NCBI GenBank assembly: GCA_052266715.1 | Contig: JBQPRB010000010.1 | Strand: one strand, 5' to 3' | Source of the DNA: Jeotgalibaca sp052266715 | Lineage (GTDB): Bacteria > Bacillota > Bacilli > Lactobacillales > Aerococcaceae | DNA: 64,000 bases | Shown: one piece after another, positions 1 through 9,703 of the stretch | Numbering within the stretch: the stretch's first letter is position 1 | How the letters are laid out: each line of letters starts with the position of its first letter | Notes under the pieces: model-generated | What the model saw: only the letters and a program-made list of their open reading frames with translations | Told to the model about the DNA's origin: nothing | The model's database searches: none | Position numbers and translations under genes: made by a program

Positions 1-26
1 GATGTTTCGTTCGTGACAACTTCTTA

Positions 27-209
27 ATATTATCACCTGCGCAACTCTTTGTCAACACTTTTTTAAAATTTATTTTTTCGTGTTTTCCATGAAGTGCTCG
101 CGGCAACTTTTATATAATAGCATCTGCAAAGAGCACGGTCAAGTGTTTTCTGAAAATTAATTTTATTACCGTGCACTAATTATTATGCCACAAATAAAAT
201 CAAAGTCAA
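27..209 (-). promoter_or_regulatory. Three tandem sigma-A promoters reading out of the left edge
   Basis: Three promoter-like pairs lie in series on the minus strand. The first is TTGACT (204-209), 16 bases, CATAAT (182-187). The second is TTGACC (137-142), 17 bases, TATTAT (114-119). The third is TTGACA (50-55), 17 bases, TAATAT (27-32). A cre-like sequence, AGAAAGCGTTTCCT, overlaps the upstream side of the first (about 209-224). Stacked strong promoters before a long leader are typical of Firmicute rRNA operons, so an rrn operon left of the window is a reasonable inference, but the transcribed gene cannot be seen. The rest of 1-300 contains no ORF. Confidence 0.55.
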
Positions 210-304
210 GGAAACGCTTTCTTTTTTTAAACATTTTTTGAAATCCTTTAAAGCTAGCGTTTTTGTCCGTTAAAATTTAAACATACTCATCAAATAAATA
301 GCCA

Positions 305-333
305 CAAAAAAGGGTGAGACAAAAGTCTCACCC
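305..333 (-). terminator. Rho-independent terminator
   Basis: A perfect 9-bp stem (GGGTGAGAC with GTCTCACCC, loop of 4) is followed on the minus strand by a run of T. It lies downstream of the polyprenyl-phosphate transporter gene and of the structured element at 367-478, so it ends that transcript. Confidence 0.85.
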
Positions 334-366
334 TCGTTCCGATATACGAATATCTGTATTATAAAC

Positions 367-478
367 GTGCGACAACAGGCAGCCCCGACGTCCACTTCAC
401 GAATAATGCTCAGATGGCCTGCGACCATATTGCGCTTATTCGCTCCAGTGATTCGGGGCTAAACGCCTGTTGTCCCAC
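367..478 (-). other. Rod-shaped structured RNA or repeat element, unassigned
   Basis: Nested inverted repeats fold this 112-nt stretch into a single rod. The outer stem pairs GACAACAGGC (371-380) with GCCTGTTGTC (465-474), extended by GTG/CAC. The next pairs AGCCCCGA (381-388) with TCGGGGCT (453-460). Inner stems are CGAATAA (400-406) with TTATTCG (436-442), and ATGG (414-417) with CCAT (425-428). It sits between the stop of the downstream-most gene (487) and its terminator. It could be a 3'-UTR RNA, an independent small RNA, or a MITE-like dispersed repeat. I do not recognise it as a known RNA family; strand is assigned only because the flanking transcript runs that way. Confidence 0.5.
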
Positions 479-486
479 TCTTCTAT

Positions 487-1377
487 CTATTCTACTGAAT
501 ATTTATTTTCCACACGGCTAAACCACAACGAAAAAATTGTTCCAATAATAAACATGACAACTGAAAATACAAGGGCTGATCCAAAAGTTAACCCTGATTC
601 TTGCAATCCTCTTTGGGTCATTGATGGAAATACCGTCGTTGGAAAAATTGCCAGTGAGGATCCAACGACCATGCCTAGAATGAAATGATACATTTTAGAA
701 TAGTATTTAAAAAACAACCAGTTTGCCAGCTTCGCAAATAAAATGACACACGCCACTACTCCGATACCTAATGGAATGATTACACTAAAATCAAATGCAG
801 ATATACCTGCGGCCATTTTGTCATATAAACCAAAATAAATCAGGAAATTACTCGGGCTCATACCTGGTACGATTACACCAAGACCAATCAAGATACCAGA
901 GAATATCCATGCTAAGAAACTTGGCTGAACGGCAGTTAAACTCGCGCTTCCCATCAACATGATCAAGAAAATGGCAACCGCTGAAAGTACAAGTGTTAGC
1001 CAGTCTCCATTATTACGACCTTCTTTACCCGCCGTTTTAAATAATGATGGGAAAGTTCCTGCTACGAATCCAATAAAGAGACACGTAAACTGAGCAGCAA
1101 ATTTTCCGAAAGCTTGTTCAACAAACAAGGAGAATAGAACGACACCAAGAACGCCACCTATCCCAACCGGAATAAAGTAAAGCACATTTTCCTTAAAATG
1201 TTGTTTCATATTTCCTAAAAATTTTAATAAGGGGTCATAGATATTAAATATTACAGCTAGTACACCACCTGAAAGACCAGGCAAGATGGCTCCTACTCCA
1301 ACTGCAATTCCCTTAAGAAAACGGACGAACCATTTTTGCGGATTATCTTTAGCTAAAACCATGCTTTTTTCTTCCAT
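487..1377 (-). CDS. popT: DUF368 polyprenyl-phosphate transporter (PopT type)
   Basis: The 296-residue integral membrane protein belongs to the DUF368 family, whose members flip undecaprenyl phosphate back across the membrane for reuse in wall synthesis. The two family repeats are visible: GAILPGLSGGVLAVI near residues 33-47 and GVIVPGMSPSNFLIYFGLYD near 167-186, each with a conserved Pro-Gly-(Leu/Met)-Ser turn. Most of the remainder is hydrophobic helices. AGGTGAGATAA precedes the ATG. It is divergent from comC and appears monocistronic, ending at the terminator at 305-333. Family assignment is firm; the substrate is taken from work on other DUF368 proteins. Confidence 0.87.
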   Translation of the reverse strand: MEEKSMVLAKDNPQKWFVRFLKGIAVGVGAILPGLSGGVLAVIFNIYDPLLKFLGNMKQHFKENVLYFIPVGIGGVLGVVLFSLFVEQAFGKFAAQFTCLFIGFVAGTFPSLFKTAGKEGRNNGDWLTLVLSAVAIFLIMLMGSASLTAVQPSFLAWIFSGILIGLGVIVPGMSPSNFLIYFGLYDKMAAGISAFDFSVIIPLGIGVVACVILFAKLANWLFFKYYSKMYHFILGMVVGSSLAIFPTTVFPSMTQRGLQESGLTFGSALVFSVVMFIIGTIFSLWFSRVENKYSVE

Positions 1378-1533
1378 TTATCTCACCTTTACTACTTATT
1401 CGAGAAAGTCCTCTTAACTATTATATAGAAATATCCATTTTTGGAAAGATAAGAATTTCTTTCATAATAAAAAAATGGTTTTTGGCTTTTTTCGCTTATA
1501 TATATGTAGAACGATTTTGAGAGGTGGAAAAAG

Positions 1534-2211
1534 ATGAGTCATTTTTATTTTTTTATGTTAGGTAGCGCCTGGGCATCCTTTCTTTATCTGCTAGCCATTC
1601 GAATTCCTAAAGGCGATATGATAGGGTGGTCGCGTTCGGAGTGCGACACTTGCAGCAAAAAACTAGGGGCCTTTGACCTTGTCCCTGTTTTCTCCTATCT
1701 AAGGAATGGAGGCCGGTGTCGGTACTGCTATAGCCGAGTGCCAATTACTTATCTACTATATGAATGCGTTGGAGGCCTGATTACCCTATTCATTTTTAAT
1801 AAATATACGGGTGAACGATTATTACTGAGTCTCATTCTTTATTCAATCCTTTTTCTAATGGCGGCTATTGACCACCACTACATGATTATTCCTGATACAT
1901 TGCAAATTATCCTTTTTTCCCTGTCGTTACTGGATCCTGGTTCTCTCCAGTCATTACTCGGGGCTATTACAATGCTTATTATCACAGCCCTAAGTTCCAT
2001 AACTATTAAAGACGGGCTTGGTGGCGGGGATATTAAATTCCTGATGATTGCCGGTTTTTATCTTGGACCTGTCCCAAGCACTTGGTTATTATTTATGGCT
2101 GCCCTTCTAGCTCTGATTAGCTTCTTCTTTAAAAAATCCTTACAGGAACCTATACCTTTTGGACCTTATTTAATCGGTGCTTTCTTCGTCATAAAAGAGT
2201 TCTTTCAATGA
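1534..2211 (+). CDS. comC: Prepilin peptidase, A24 family (ComC-like)
   Basis: This 225-residue membrane aspartyl protease should cleave and N-methylate type IV prepilin-like pseudopilins of the competence machinery. The N-terminal domain has the zinc tetracysteine pattern CDTC (about 38-41) and CRYC (about 62-65) found in bifunctional PilD/ComC enzymes. The first catalytic Asp is in AAIDHHYMIIPD (about 110-121), and the second is in the GGGDIKFL motif (about 163-170). Six to eight hydrophobic helices follow. A GAGAGGTGG ribosome site precedes the ATG. It is alone on the plus strand, convergent with rpoC. Confidence 0.92.
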   Translation: MSHFYFFMLGSAWASFLYLLAIRIPKGDMIGWSRSECDTCSKKLGAFDLVPVFSYLRNGGRCRYCYSRVPITYLLYECVGGLITLFIFNKYTGERLLLSLILYSILFLMAAIDHHYMIIPDTLQIILFSLSLLDPGSLQSLLGAITMLIITALSSITIKDGLGGGDIKFLMIAGFYLGPVPSTWLLFMAALLALISFFFKKSLQEPIPFGPYLIGAFFVIKEFFQ

Positions 2212-2212
2212 A

Positions 2213-2370
2213 CACTCCCCACTTAAGTCCTGACGGATTTTGAAGTCGGGGTTACTTGTGGCCGTGTCAAGGATGCAATGCGAAAGTAGGGACCATTGAG
2301 GCTTGCAAGGCTCAGGGCAGTACACAAGCAAACACGGAGGCCGAAGGGCATTTCCTTCACCAACACCAGA
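2213..2370 (-). mobile_element. Remnant right end of an IS200/IS605 (tnpB) element
   Basis: Just after comC lies CTCCCCACTTAAG with a matching AAGTCGGGG, which form the subterminal hairpin typical of the right end of IS200/IS605-family elements. About 120 bases of GC-rich, non-coding sequence with short internal complementarities lie upstream on the minus strand, where the guide-RNA (omega RNA) scaffold of a tnpB element would be. The right end of the tnpB element at 21.65 kb shows the same GTGGGGAG tip. No tnpA or tnpB reading frame remains here. The ORF that crosses this stretch has no family features. Confidence 0.45.
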
Positions 2371-2386
2371 TAACCAAGAACCAAAA

Positions 2387-2430
2387 AAACACCCGAACCT
2401 ATTCGTTAGAATAGATTCGGGTGTTTTCCT
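2387..2430 (-). terminator. rpoC terminator
   Basis: A long stem (AACACCCGAA...CTATTC pairing with GAATAGATTCGGGTGTT, loop about 4) followed by T-rich sequence on the minus strand ends the rpoB-rpoC transcript. It could also stop readthrough from comC on the other strand. Confidence 0.88.
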
Positions 2431-2433
2431 TTT

Positions 2434-5400
2434 TTACTCTGCCAATGTATCTGTGTCCGTTTCAGCAGGTGGTGCAGTCGAAATGCTATAAGCACTTGCT
2501 GTTCCAGCGTTTACTGCTTTTGGTGACATCTTACGGTAACGTGACATTCCTGTACCAGCAGGAATAGCCTTACCGATAATAACATTCTCTTTCAGACCTA
2601 GTAGGTCATCGGTCTTACCACGTAATGCAGCATCTGTTAGGACACGTGTTGTTTCCTGGAAGGAAGCAGCTGATAGGAAGCTGTTTGTTTCCAAGGAAGC
2701 TTTCGTAATACCCAACAGTACTGGACGTGCCGTTGCAGGCACTTCACCAGCTTTGATGCTCGCTTCGTTACGATCAGTAAAATCAGCGATATCCATCAAT
2801 GTACCAGGTAAGATTTCAGTTGAACCTGGATCCATGATACGAACTTTACGTAACATTTGACGAACCATTACTTCAATATGTTTGTCGCCGATTTCTACCC
2901 CTTGCATACGGTAAACTTTTTGAACTTCACGTAGCAAGTAAGTTTCAACAGACAATACATCACGAACACGTAGCAATTCTTTCGGATCGATTGACCCTTC
3001 AGTCAATGCTTCCCCACGGTGAACGTAATCACCTTCAGCTACTTTCATACGAGAAGTATAAGGAATTGCGTATGTACGTGTATCCGTAATACCCTTCACG
3101 GTTACTTCTTTAGAACGTTCAGCAGCATTTTCATCAATAGAGATCACTTCACCCGTTACTTCCGTAACGATTGCTTGCCCTTTTGGATTACGCGCTTCGA
3201 AAATTTCTTGGATACGAGGCAAACCTTGTGTAATATCGTCTCCGGCAACCCCACCCGTATGGAATGTACGCATGGTCAATTGTGTACCCGGTTCACCGAT
3301 GGATTGCGCTGCGATCGTACCAACAGCTTCTCCAACTTCGACTTCATTACCAGTTGCCAAGTTCATACCGTAACAGTGTTTACATACACCATGACGTGTA
3401 TTACATGTGAAGACAGAACGGATGGTAACTTGTTCGATACCCAGTTCCACAATTTCACGTGCCAAGTCTTCTGTGATTAATTCGTTGTGTCCAACTAATA
3501 CTTCCCCAGTTTCAGGGTTTAAGATTGATTTTTGAGCATAACGGCCAATCAAACGCTCTTCCAAGGATTCGATAACTTCGTTTCCTTCACGAATAGCCGA
3601 GATATTCAAGCCACCGTCTGTTCCACAATCATCATCACGAACGATAACATCTTGTGCAACGTCAACCAAACGACGTGTTAAGTAACCGGAATCGGCAGTT
3701 TTCAAAGCCGTATCCGTCATCCCTTTACGGGCACCGTGAGTTGAGGAGAACATTTCCAAGACTGTCAAACCTTCACGGAAGTTTGAGATAACCGGTAACT
3801 CCATGATTTTACCTGATGGAGAAGCCATCAAACCACGCATACCCGCTAGTTGCGTAAAGTTGGAGATATTACCACGGGCTCCGGAATCCGACATCATGAA
3901 GATTGGGTTTTCTTGACGCAAGGATTCAATCAGTCTGATTTGGATTTCGTCTTTAGCAGCGTTCCATGTGTTAATGACACTATTGTAACGTTCATCATCG
4001 GAAATCAAACCACGACGGAATTGTTTTGAAATCGCATCAACTTGCGAGTGAGCTTTATCGATGATTTCTGCTTTAGATTCCAATACCAAGATATCAGCAA
4101 TACCAACCGTAATACCTGAACGAGTAGAGATTCGGTAACCCAAGTCCTTCATCTTATCAAGCATACGTGATGTTTCTGTGACATGGTATTTTTTAAATAC
4201 AGCAGCGATAATGTTTCCAAGATTTTTCTTCTTGAATGGTCCCACAACTTCTTGTTGTTCGATATGTGCTTTTATGTCTGTACTTGATTCAACAAAGTAC
4301 TTATCTGGTGTTGCTTCTTCAAGGTTTGCTTGCGTTGGTTCGTTCATGTATGGGAACTCTTCCGGCATAATCGCGTTGAACATTACTTTACCAACAGTCG
4401 TAATCAAAATTTTGCCTTTTTGATCTTCTGTCCAAGGTTTACCTGGTAAAGATTGTGTATTCAAACCAATACGCGTATGTAGATGTACATACCCATTCTC
4501 ATAAGCCATATCAACTTCATTTGGATTAGAGAAAATCATACCTTCTCCAACTTTTCCTGCTTCTTCCATTGTTAGATAGTAGTTACCCAAAACCATATCC
4601 TGAGATGGTGTAACAACTGGTTTACCATCTTTAGGGTTCAAAATGTTTTGTGCAGCCAGCATCAACAAACGTGCTTCAGCTTGAGCTTCTTCACTCAACG
4701 GAACGTGAACAGCCATTTGGTCACCGTCAAAGTCGGCGTTGTAGGCTTCACACACCAAAGGATGCAGACGGATTGCTTTACCCTCAACCAATACAGGTTC
4801 GAAAGCTTGGATACCCAATCTGTGCAACGTAGGAGCCCGGTTCAATAGAACTGGATGTTCACGGATAACTTCTTCCAGGACATCCCATACATCGTTGTCC
4901 ATACGGTCAATTTTACGTTTAGCACTTTTGATGTTTCCTGCCAACTCACGTTGCACAAGTTCTTTCATCAAGAATGGTTTAAACAATTCTAATGCCATTT
5001 CTTTTGGCAATCCACATTGGTACATCTTCAAGAAGGGACCAACTACGATTACAGAACGACCAGAATAGTCAACACGTTTACCCAACAAGTTTTGACGGAA
5101 ACGACCTTGTTTCCCTTTCAACATGTGAGAAAGAGATTTCAATGGGCGGTTACCAGGTCCTGTAACAGGACGGCCACGGCGACCATTATCGATCAAAGCA
5201 TCAACCGCTTCTTGTAGCATCCGCTTTTCGTTTTGAACGATAATGTTTGGAGCGTTTAGGTCCAACAAACGTTTCAAACGGTTGTTACGGTTGATAACAC
5301 GACGATACAAATCGTTCAAGTCACTCGTTGCGAAACGGCCACCTTCCAATTGCACCATCGGGCGAATATCTGGAGGAATAACTGGAACAACATCCATAAC

Positions 5401-6078
5401 CATCCATTCTGGTTTGTTACCAGACGAACGGAACGCATCCAGGATATCCAAACGGCGAATTGCACGCGTACGTTTTTGACCTGTTGCTGTTTTCAATTGT
5501 TCTTTTAGTTCTTCACATTCAGTTTCCAAATCAACACGTTGCAAGAGTTGCTTAATTGCCTCTGCACCCATAGCTGCCTGGAATCTGTTTCCATATTGCG
5601 CACGTTTTTCACGATATTCGCGCTCAGTCAGTAATTGTTTAGCTTCCAGTGTTGCATCACCTGGATCAATAACAACATAACTAGCGAAGTAAATGATTTC
5701 TTCCAATGCACGCGGACTCATATCCAATACAAGACCCATACGACTTGGAATACCTTTGAAATACCATACATGTGTTACGGGTGCTGCTAGCTCGATATGC
5801 GCCATACGTTCACGACGAACTTTCGAACGCGTTACTTCAACACCACAGCGGTCACAAACAATTCCTTTGTAACGGATACCGTTGTACTTGCCACATGAAC
5901 ATTTCCAGTCTTTTTGAGGGCCAAAGATTCGCTCACAAAACAGACCATCTTTTTCTGGTTTCAGTGTTCTGTAGTTAATTGTCTCTGGTTTTTTAACTTC
6001 TCCGTAAGACCAGCTACGGATTTTGTCAGGTGAAGCCAGAGTAATTTGCATTTGTTCAAAATTATTAACATCTATCAA
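2434..6078 (-). CDS. rpoC: DNA-directed RNA polymerase subunit beta'
   Basis: This 1214-residue protein is the catalytic beta' subunit of RNA polymerase. The N-terminal zinc ribbon has CSCG and CDRCG cysteine pairs near residues 60-78. The absolutely conserved catalytic loop NADFDGDQMAVH, which holds three Mg-binding aspartates, lies near 450. The second zinc site has CRT-type cysteines replaced here by CNTRHGVCKHCYG near 880-895, followed by the AAQSIGEPGTQLTMRTFHTGG bridge/trigger-loop region. Length is normal for Lactobacillales. It follows rpoB by 79 bases in the same operon. The C-terminal tail is acidic and variable, as usual. Confidence 0.99.
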   Translation of the reverse strand: MIDVNNFEQMQITLASPDKIRSWSYGEVKKPETINYRTLKPEKDGLFCERIFGPQKDWKCSCGKYNGIRYKGIVCDRCGVEVTRSKVRRERMAHIELAAPVTHVWYFKGIPSRMGLVLDMSPRALEEIIYFASYVVIDPGDATLEAKQLLTEREYREKRAQYGNRFQAAMGAEAIKQLLQRVDLETECEELKEQLKTATGQKRTRAIRRLDILDAFRSSGNKPEWMVMDVVPVIPPDIRPMVQLEGGRFATSDLNDLYRRVINRNNRLKRLLDLNAPNIIVQNEKRMLQEAVDALIDNGRRGRPVTGPGNRPLKSLSHMLKGKQGRFRQNLLGKRVDYSGRSVIVVGPFLKMYQCGLPKEMALELFKPFLMKELVQRELAGNIKSAKRKIDRMDNDVWDVLEEVIREHPVLLNRAPTLHRLGIQAFEPVLVEGKAIRLHPLVCEAYNADFDGDQMAVHVPLSEEAQAEARLLMLAAQNILNPKDGKPVVTPSQDMVLGNYYLTMEEAGKVGEGMIFSNPNEVDMAYENGYVHLHTRIGLNTQSLPGKPWTEDQKGKILITTVGKVMFNAIMPEEFPYMNEPTQANLEEATPDKYFVESSTDIKAHIEQQEVVGPFKKKNLGNIIAAVFKKYHVTETSRMLDKMKDLGYRISTRSGITVGIADILVLESKAEIIDKAHSQVDAISKQFRRGLISDDERYNSVINTWNAAKDEIQIRLIESLRQENPIFMMSDSGARGNISNFTQLAGMRGLMASPSGKIMELPVISNFREGLTVLEMFSSTHGARKGMTDTALKTADSGYLTRRLVDVAQDVIVRDDDCGTDGGLNISAIREGNEVIESLEERLIGRYAQKSILNPETGEVLVGHNELITEDLAREIVELGIEQVTIRSVFTCNTRHGVCKHCYGMNLATGNEVEVGEAVGTIAAQSIGEPGTQLTMRTFHTGGVAGDDITQGLPRIQEIFEARNPKGQAIVTEVTGEVISIDENAAERSKEVTVKGITDTRTYAIPYTSRMKVAEGDYVHRGEALTEGSIDPKELLRVRDVLSVETYLLREVQKVYRMQGVEIGDKHIEVMVRQMLRKVRIMDPGSTEILPGTLMDIADFTDRNEASIKAGEVPATARPVLLGITKASLETNSFLSAASFQETTRVLTDAALRGKTDDLLGLKENVIIGKAIPAGTGMSRYRKMSPKAVNAGTASAYSISTAPPAETDTDTLAE

Positions 6079-6157
6079 GGGGCTTCCCTCCCTTTTCTGT
6101 TGAGCTGCCCTATATGCTCGTCTTGCTTACGAAATGCACCGAAGTGCCAGAAGGGAA

Positions 6158-9100
6158 TTACCCTTCTCGGCCTTCTGTGTCATCTTTTTTAACTTCAGTT
6201 TGTTTGCTCAAACGTTCGAAATTCACAACTTCGTCTTCATCATCCATGTCGCGTAATTCAATTTCTTCTCTGTTCTCATCTAGAACTTTCATGTCTAAAC
6301 CAAGAGCTTGTAACTCTTTAACAAGAACGCGGAATGATTCAGGTACACCTGGTTTTGGAATTGGTTCACCTTTAACAATTGCTTCATATGTCTTCACACG
6401 ACCTACAACATCATCAGACTTGTAAGTCAAAATTTCTTGAAGTGTATAAGCAGCACCGTACGCTTCCAATGCCCAAACTTCCATTTCCCCGAAACGTTGT
6501 CCACCGAATTGCGCTTTACCACCCAATGGTTGTTGTGTAACAAGGGAGTATGGTCCAGTTGAACGTGCATGCAATTTGTCGTCGACCATGTGGGATAGTT
6601 TCAAGTAGTACATGACACCAACGGAAACGCGGTTATCAAATGGTTCACCTGTACGTCCGTCATAAAGGATTGTTTTCGCATCCCTTGCCATACCTGCTTC
6701 TTCTACTGTACCCCAAACATCTTCCTCGTTCGCACCATCAAATACAGGTGTTGCGATATAGATGCCTAATTGACGAGCAGCCATACCCATATGTAATTCC
6801 AGAACTTGTCCGATGTTCATACGTGAAGGTACCCCTAATGGGTTCAACATGATGTCAACTGGTGTTCCATCTGGCAAGTAAGGCATATCTTCTTCCGGCA
6901 TAATACGGGAAACAACCCCTTTATTACCGTGACGTCCAGCCATCTTGTCACCTTCGTTGATTTTACGTTTTTGAACGATATAAACACGTACCAACAAGTT
7001 CACACCTGGCGATAATTCGTCACCCGCTTCACGTGTAAACACTTTTACATCGTGAACGATTCCGCCACCACCATGAGGAACACGTAGGGAAGTATCACGT
7101 ACTTCACGTGCTTTTTCACCAAAGATCGCATGTAACAAACGTTCTTCTGCAGAAAGTTCAGTTACCCCTTTAGGAGTTACCTTACCAACCAAGATGTCGC
7201 CATCACGAACTTCAGCTCCGATGCGGATAATTCCGCGTTCGTCTAAATCTTTCAAAGCGTCTTCCTCAACGTTAGGAAGTTCGCGTGTAATTTCTTCAGG
7301 TCCAAGTTTTGTATCACGAGCTTCTGATTCATATTCTTCAATATGAATCGATGTATAAACGTCGTCTTTAACAAGACGTTCGTTCATGATAACAGCATCC
7401 TCGTAGTTGTACCCTTCCCAAGTCATGAAGGCTACCAAGATGTTTTGGCCAAGCGCCATCTCGCCGTTTTCCATTGAAGGTCCATCAGCCAGGATATCGC
7501 CTTTTTCTACTTTATCACCAACGCGTACAATCGGGCGTTGGTTGTAGCAAGAACCCGCATTTGAACGTTGGAATTTGATTACTGTGTATTTATCCAATGA
7601 TCCGTCTTCGCGACGTACCCGAATTTCAGAAGCATCTAGATATTCAACCACACCATCATTTTCACATAGAAGTGCTGCCCCAGAGTCATGTGCGGCTACG
7701 TATTCCATACCTGTTCCGACAAACGGTGCTTTAGGGTTAATCAAAGGCACAGCTTGACGTTGCATGTTGGCACCCATCAAGGCACGGTTGGAGTCATCGT
7801 TTTCCAAGAATGGAATACATGCTGTCGCAACAGCAACTACCTGTTTAGGGGAAACATCCATATAGTCAACGCGTTCGATAGGAACTTCCAAGTTATCATG
7901 AATATAACGCGCCATTACGATATCATTCGCAAAGCTTCCATCTTCATTTAAGATAGAGTTCGCTTGTGCAACAACAAATTTATCTTCTTCGTCTGCTGTT
8001 AAATAATCAATAATATCTGTTACTTTATGTGTATTCCAGTCAACACGACGGTAAGGCGTTTCGATAAAACCGTACTCGTTAATCTTCGCATAAGAAGACA
8101 AACTGTTGATCAGACCAATGTTTGGTCCCTCAGGCGTTTCAATCGGACACATACGGCCGTAGTGGGAATAGTGAACGTCACGAACTTCATAGCCGGCACG
8201 ATCACGTGTCAAACCACCGGGTCCAAGAGCAGATAGACGACGTTTATGCGTCAACTCACTCAATGGATTTTGTTGGTCCATAAATTGAGATAATTGGGAA
8301 GACCCAAAGAACTCTTTAATGGAAGCTACTACTGGACGGATATTAATCAATTGTTGTGGGGTAACAGTAGAAATGTCTTGAATCGACATTCTTTCACGTA
8401 CCACACGTTCCATACGGGACAAACCGATACGGAACTGATTTTGCAACAACTCACCTACTGAACGAATACGACGGTTACCCAAGTGGTCAATGTCGTCCGT
8501 ATTTCCCAATCCTTCATACAGATTGAAGAAATAGTTGATAGAAGCAAAAATATCTGCTGTTGTCAGGTTCTTGATTTCAGTAGCCACTTCACCGTTTCCG
8601 ATGATGTTCACTTCTTTTTCAGGGTCTACTTGTGAGTAAACTTTAACAACTTGGATACGTACTGGTTCAACAACCACACCATCTTCTGAAGGTTGTAAAA
8701 TAACTTCATTTAGTCCGTTATCCAAGTATGGCGCAAGTTTATCCATTACTTCACGGTTTAATTCAGTTCCTTTTTCAGCCAAGATTTCTCCTGTTTCAGG
8801 ATCAACCAATGTTTCAGCAAGGATTTGGTTATATAGTCTTGTTTTAATGTTTAGTTTCTTATTTAGCTTGTAGCGACCTACAGGAGCTAAATCATATCTT
8901 CTTGGGTCGAAGAAGCGTGCATAAAGTAAGTTACGAGAGCTCTCTGCCGTTTTTGGTTCACCTGGACGCAGACGTTCGTAAACATCTTTCAATCCTTCTT
9001 CAACACGAGAGTCGGAAGAAACTTTGTGAACATCTTTTTCAGCAGTGAGTTTCAAGCTGTCGTTATTACCAAAAATTTCAAAAATTTGGTCATCTGAACC

Positions 9101-9703
9101 AAATCCAAGGGCACGGACCAAAACAGTCAAAGGAATCTTTCTCGTACGGTCGATACGTACATAAGAGATGTCTTTTGCATCTGTTTCGAATTCCATCCAG
9201 GCACCACGGTTAGGAATCATTGTGTTACCGAATGTTTCTTTACCATTTTTATCAATCTTATTATGGTAGTAAACACCTGGCGAACGAACCAATTGAGAAA
9301 CAATGACACGTTCTGCCCCATTGATGATGAAAGTACCCATATCTGTCATAAGTGGGAAATCACCGAAGAAAACTTCTTGGTCCTTGATTTCGCCCGTTTC
9401 TTTGTTGATCAGACGTAGTTTCACATAGATTGGCGCTGAGTAGTTAGCATCGTGTGAACGTGCTTCTGTAACGGTGTACTTAGGTGTTTGCAATTCGTAA
9501 TCCAAGAATTCCAAAGCCAAGTTTCCTGTGTGATCTTCAATCGGAGAAATGTCAGCAAACATTTCTTTAAGTCCTTTATCCAAGAACCATTTATAAGAAT
9601 CCGTTTGAAGTTCAATCAGGTTTGGAAGCTCTAATACTTCACTGATACGTGAATAACTTCTGCGGGTACGGTGTTTACCGTAATTGACATTATGTCCTAA
9701 CAA
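6158..9703 (-). CDS. rpoB: DNA-directed RNA polymerase subunit beta
   Basis: This is the beta subunit of RNA polymerase, about 1181 residues. The rifampicin-binding cluster is visible (GSSQLSQFMDQQNPLSELTH, about residues 465-484, then KRRLSALGPGGL). The C-terminal GGKAQFGGQRFGEMEVWALE segment is also seen. I place the start at the TTG at 9703 because AAGGGGTGA lies six bases upstream and orthologues begin at the equivalent GHxVxYGKHR; an in-frame GTG at 9712 overlaps that ribosome site. A consensus promoter and a 230-base leader precede it. Confidence 0.97.
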   Translation of the reverse strand: MLGHNVNYGKHRTRRSYSRISEVLELPNLIELQTDSYKWFLDKGLKEMFADISPIEDHTGNLALEFLDYELQTPKYTVTEARSHDANYSAPIYVKLRLINKETGEIKDQEVFFGDFPLMTDMGTFIINGAERVIVSQLVRSPGVYYHNKIDKNGKETFGNTMIPNRGAWMEFETDAKDISYVRIDRTRKIPLTVLVRALGFGSDDQIFEIFGNNDSLKLTAEKDVHKVSSDSRVEEGLKDVYERLRPGEPKTAESSRNLLYARFFDPRRYDLAPVGRYKLNKKLNIKTRLYNQILAETLVDPETGEILAEKGTELNREVMDKLAPYLDNGLNEVILQPSEDGVVVEPVRIQVVKVYSQVDPEKEVNIIGNGEVATEIKNLTTADIFASINYFFNLYEGLGNTDDIDHLGNRRIRSVGELLQNQFRIGLSRMERVVRERMSIQDISTVTPQQLINIRPVVASIKEFFGSSQLSQFMDQQNPLSELTHKRRLSALGPGGLTRDRAGYEVRDVHYSHYGRMCPIETPEGPNIGLINSLSSYAKINEYGFIETPYRRVDWNTHKVTDIIDYLTADEEDKFVVAQANSILNEDGSFANDIVMARYIHDNLEVPIERVDYMDVSPKQVVAVATACIPFLENDDSNRALMGANMQRQAVPLINPKAPFVGTGMEYVAAHDSGAALLCENDGVVEYLDASEIRVRREDGSLDKYTVIKFQRSNAGSCYNQRPIVRVGDKVEKGDILADGPSMENGEMALGQNILVAFMTWEGYNYEDAVIMNERLVKDDVYTSIHIEEYESEARDTKLGPEEITRELPNVEEDALKDLDERGIIRIGAEVRDGDILVGKVTPKGVTELSAEERLLHAIFGEKAREVRDTSLRVPHGGGGIVHDVKVFTREAGDELSPGVNLLVRVYIVQKRKINEGDKMAGRHGNKGVVSRIMPEEDMPYLPDGTPVDIMLNPLGVPSRMNIGQVLELHMGMAARQLGIYIATPVFDGANEEDVWGTVEEAGMARDAKTILYDGRTGEPFDNRVSVGVMYYLKLSHMVDDKLHARSTGPYSLVTQQPLGGKAQFGGQRFGEMEVWALEAYGAAYTLQEILTYKSDDVVGRVKTYEAIVKGEPIPKPGVPESFRVLVKELQALGLDMKVLDENREEIELRDMDDEDEVVNFERLSKQTEVKKDDTEGREG

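Noticed and set aside
2303..2491. Plus-strand ORF between comC and rpoC
   Set aside because: It crosses an IS right-end remnant and the rpoC terminator and has no ribosome site or family features.
3019..3480. Long ORF antisense to rpoC
   Set aside because: It is the mirror of a highly conserved coding region; codon structure belongs to rpoC.
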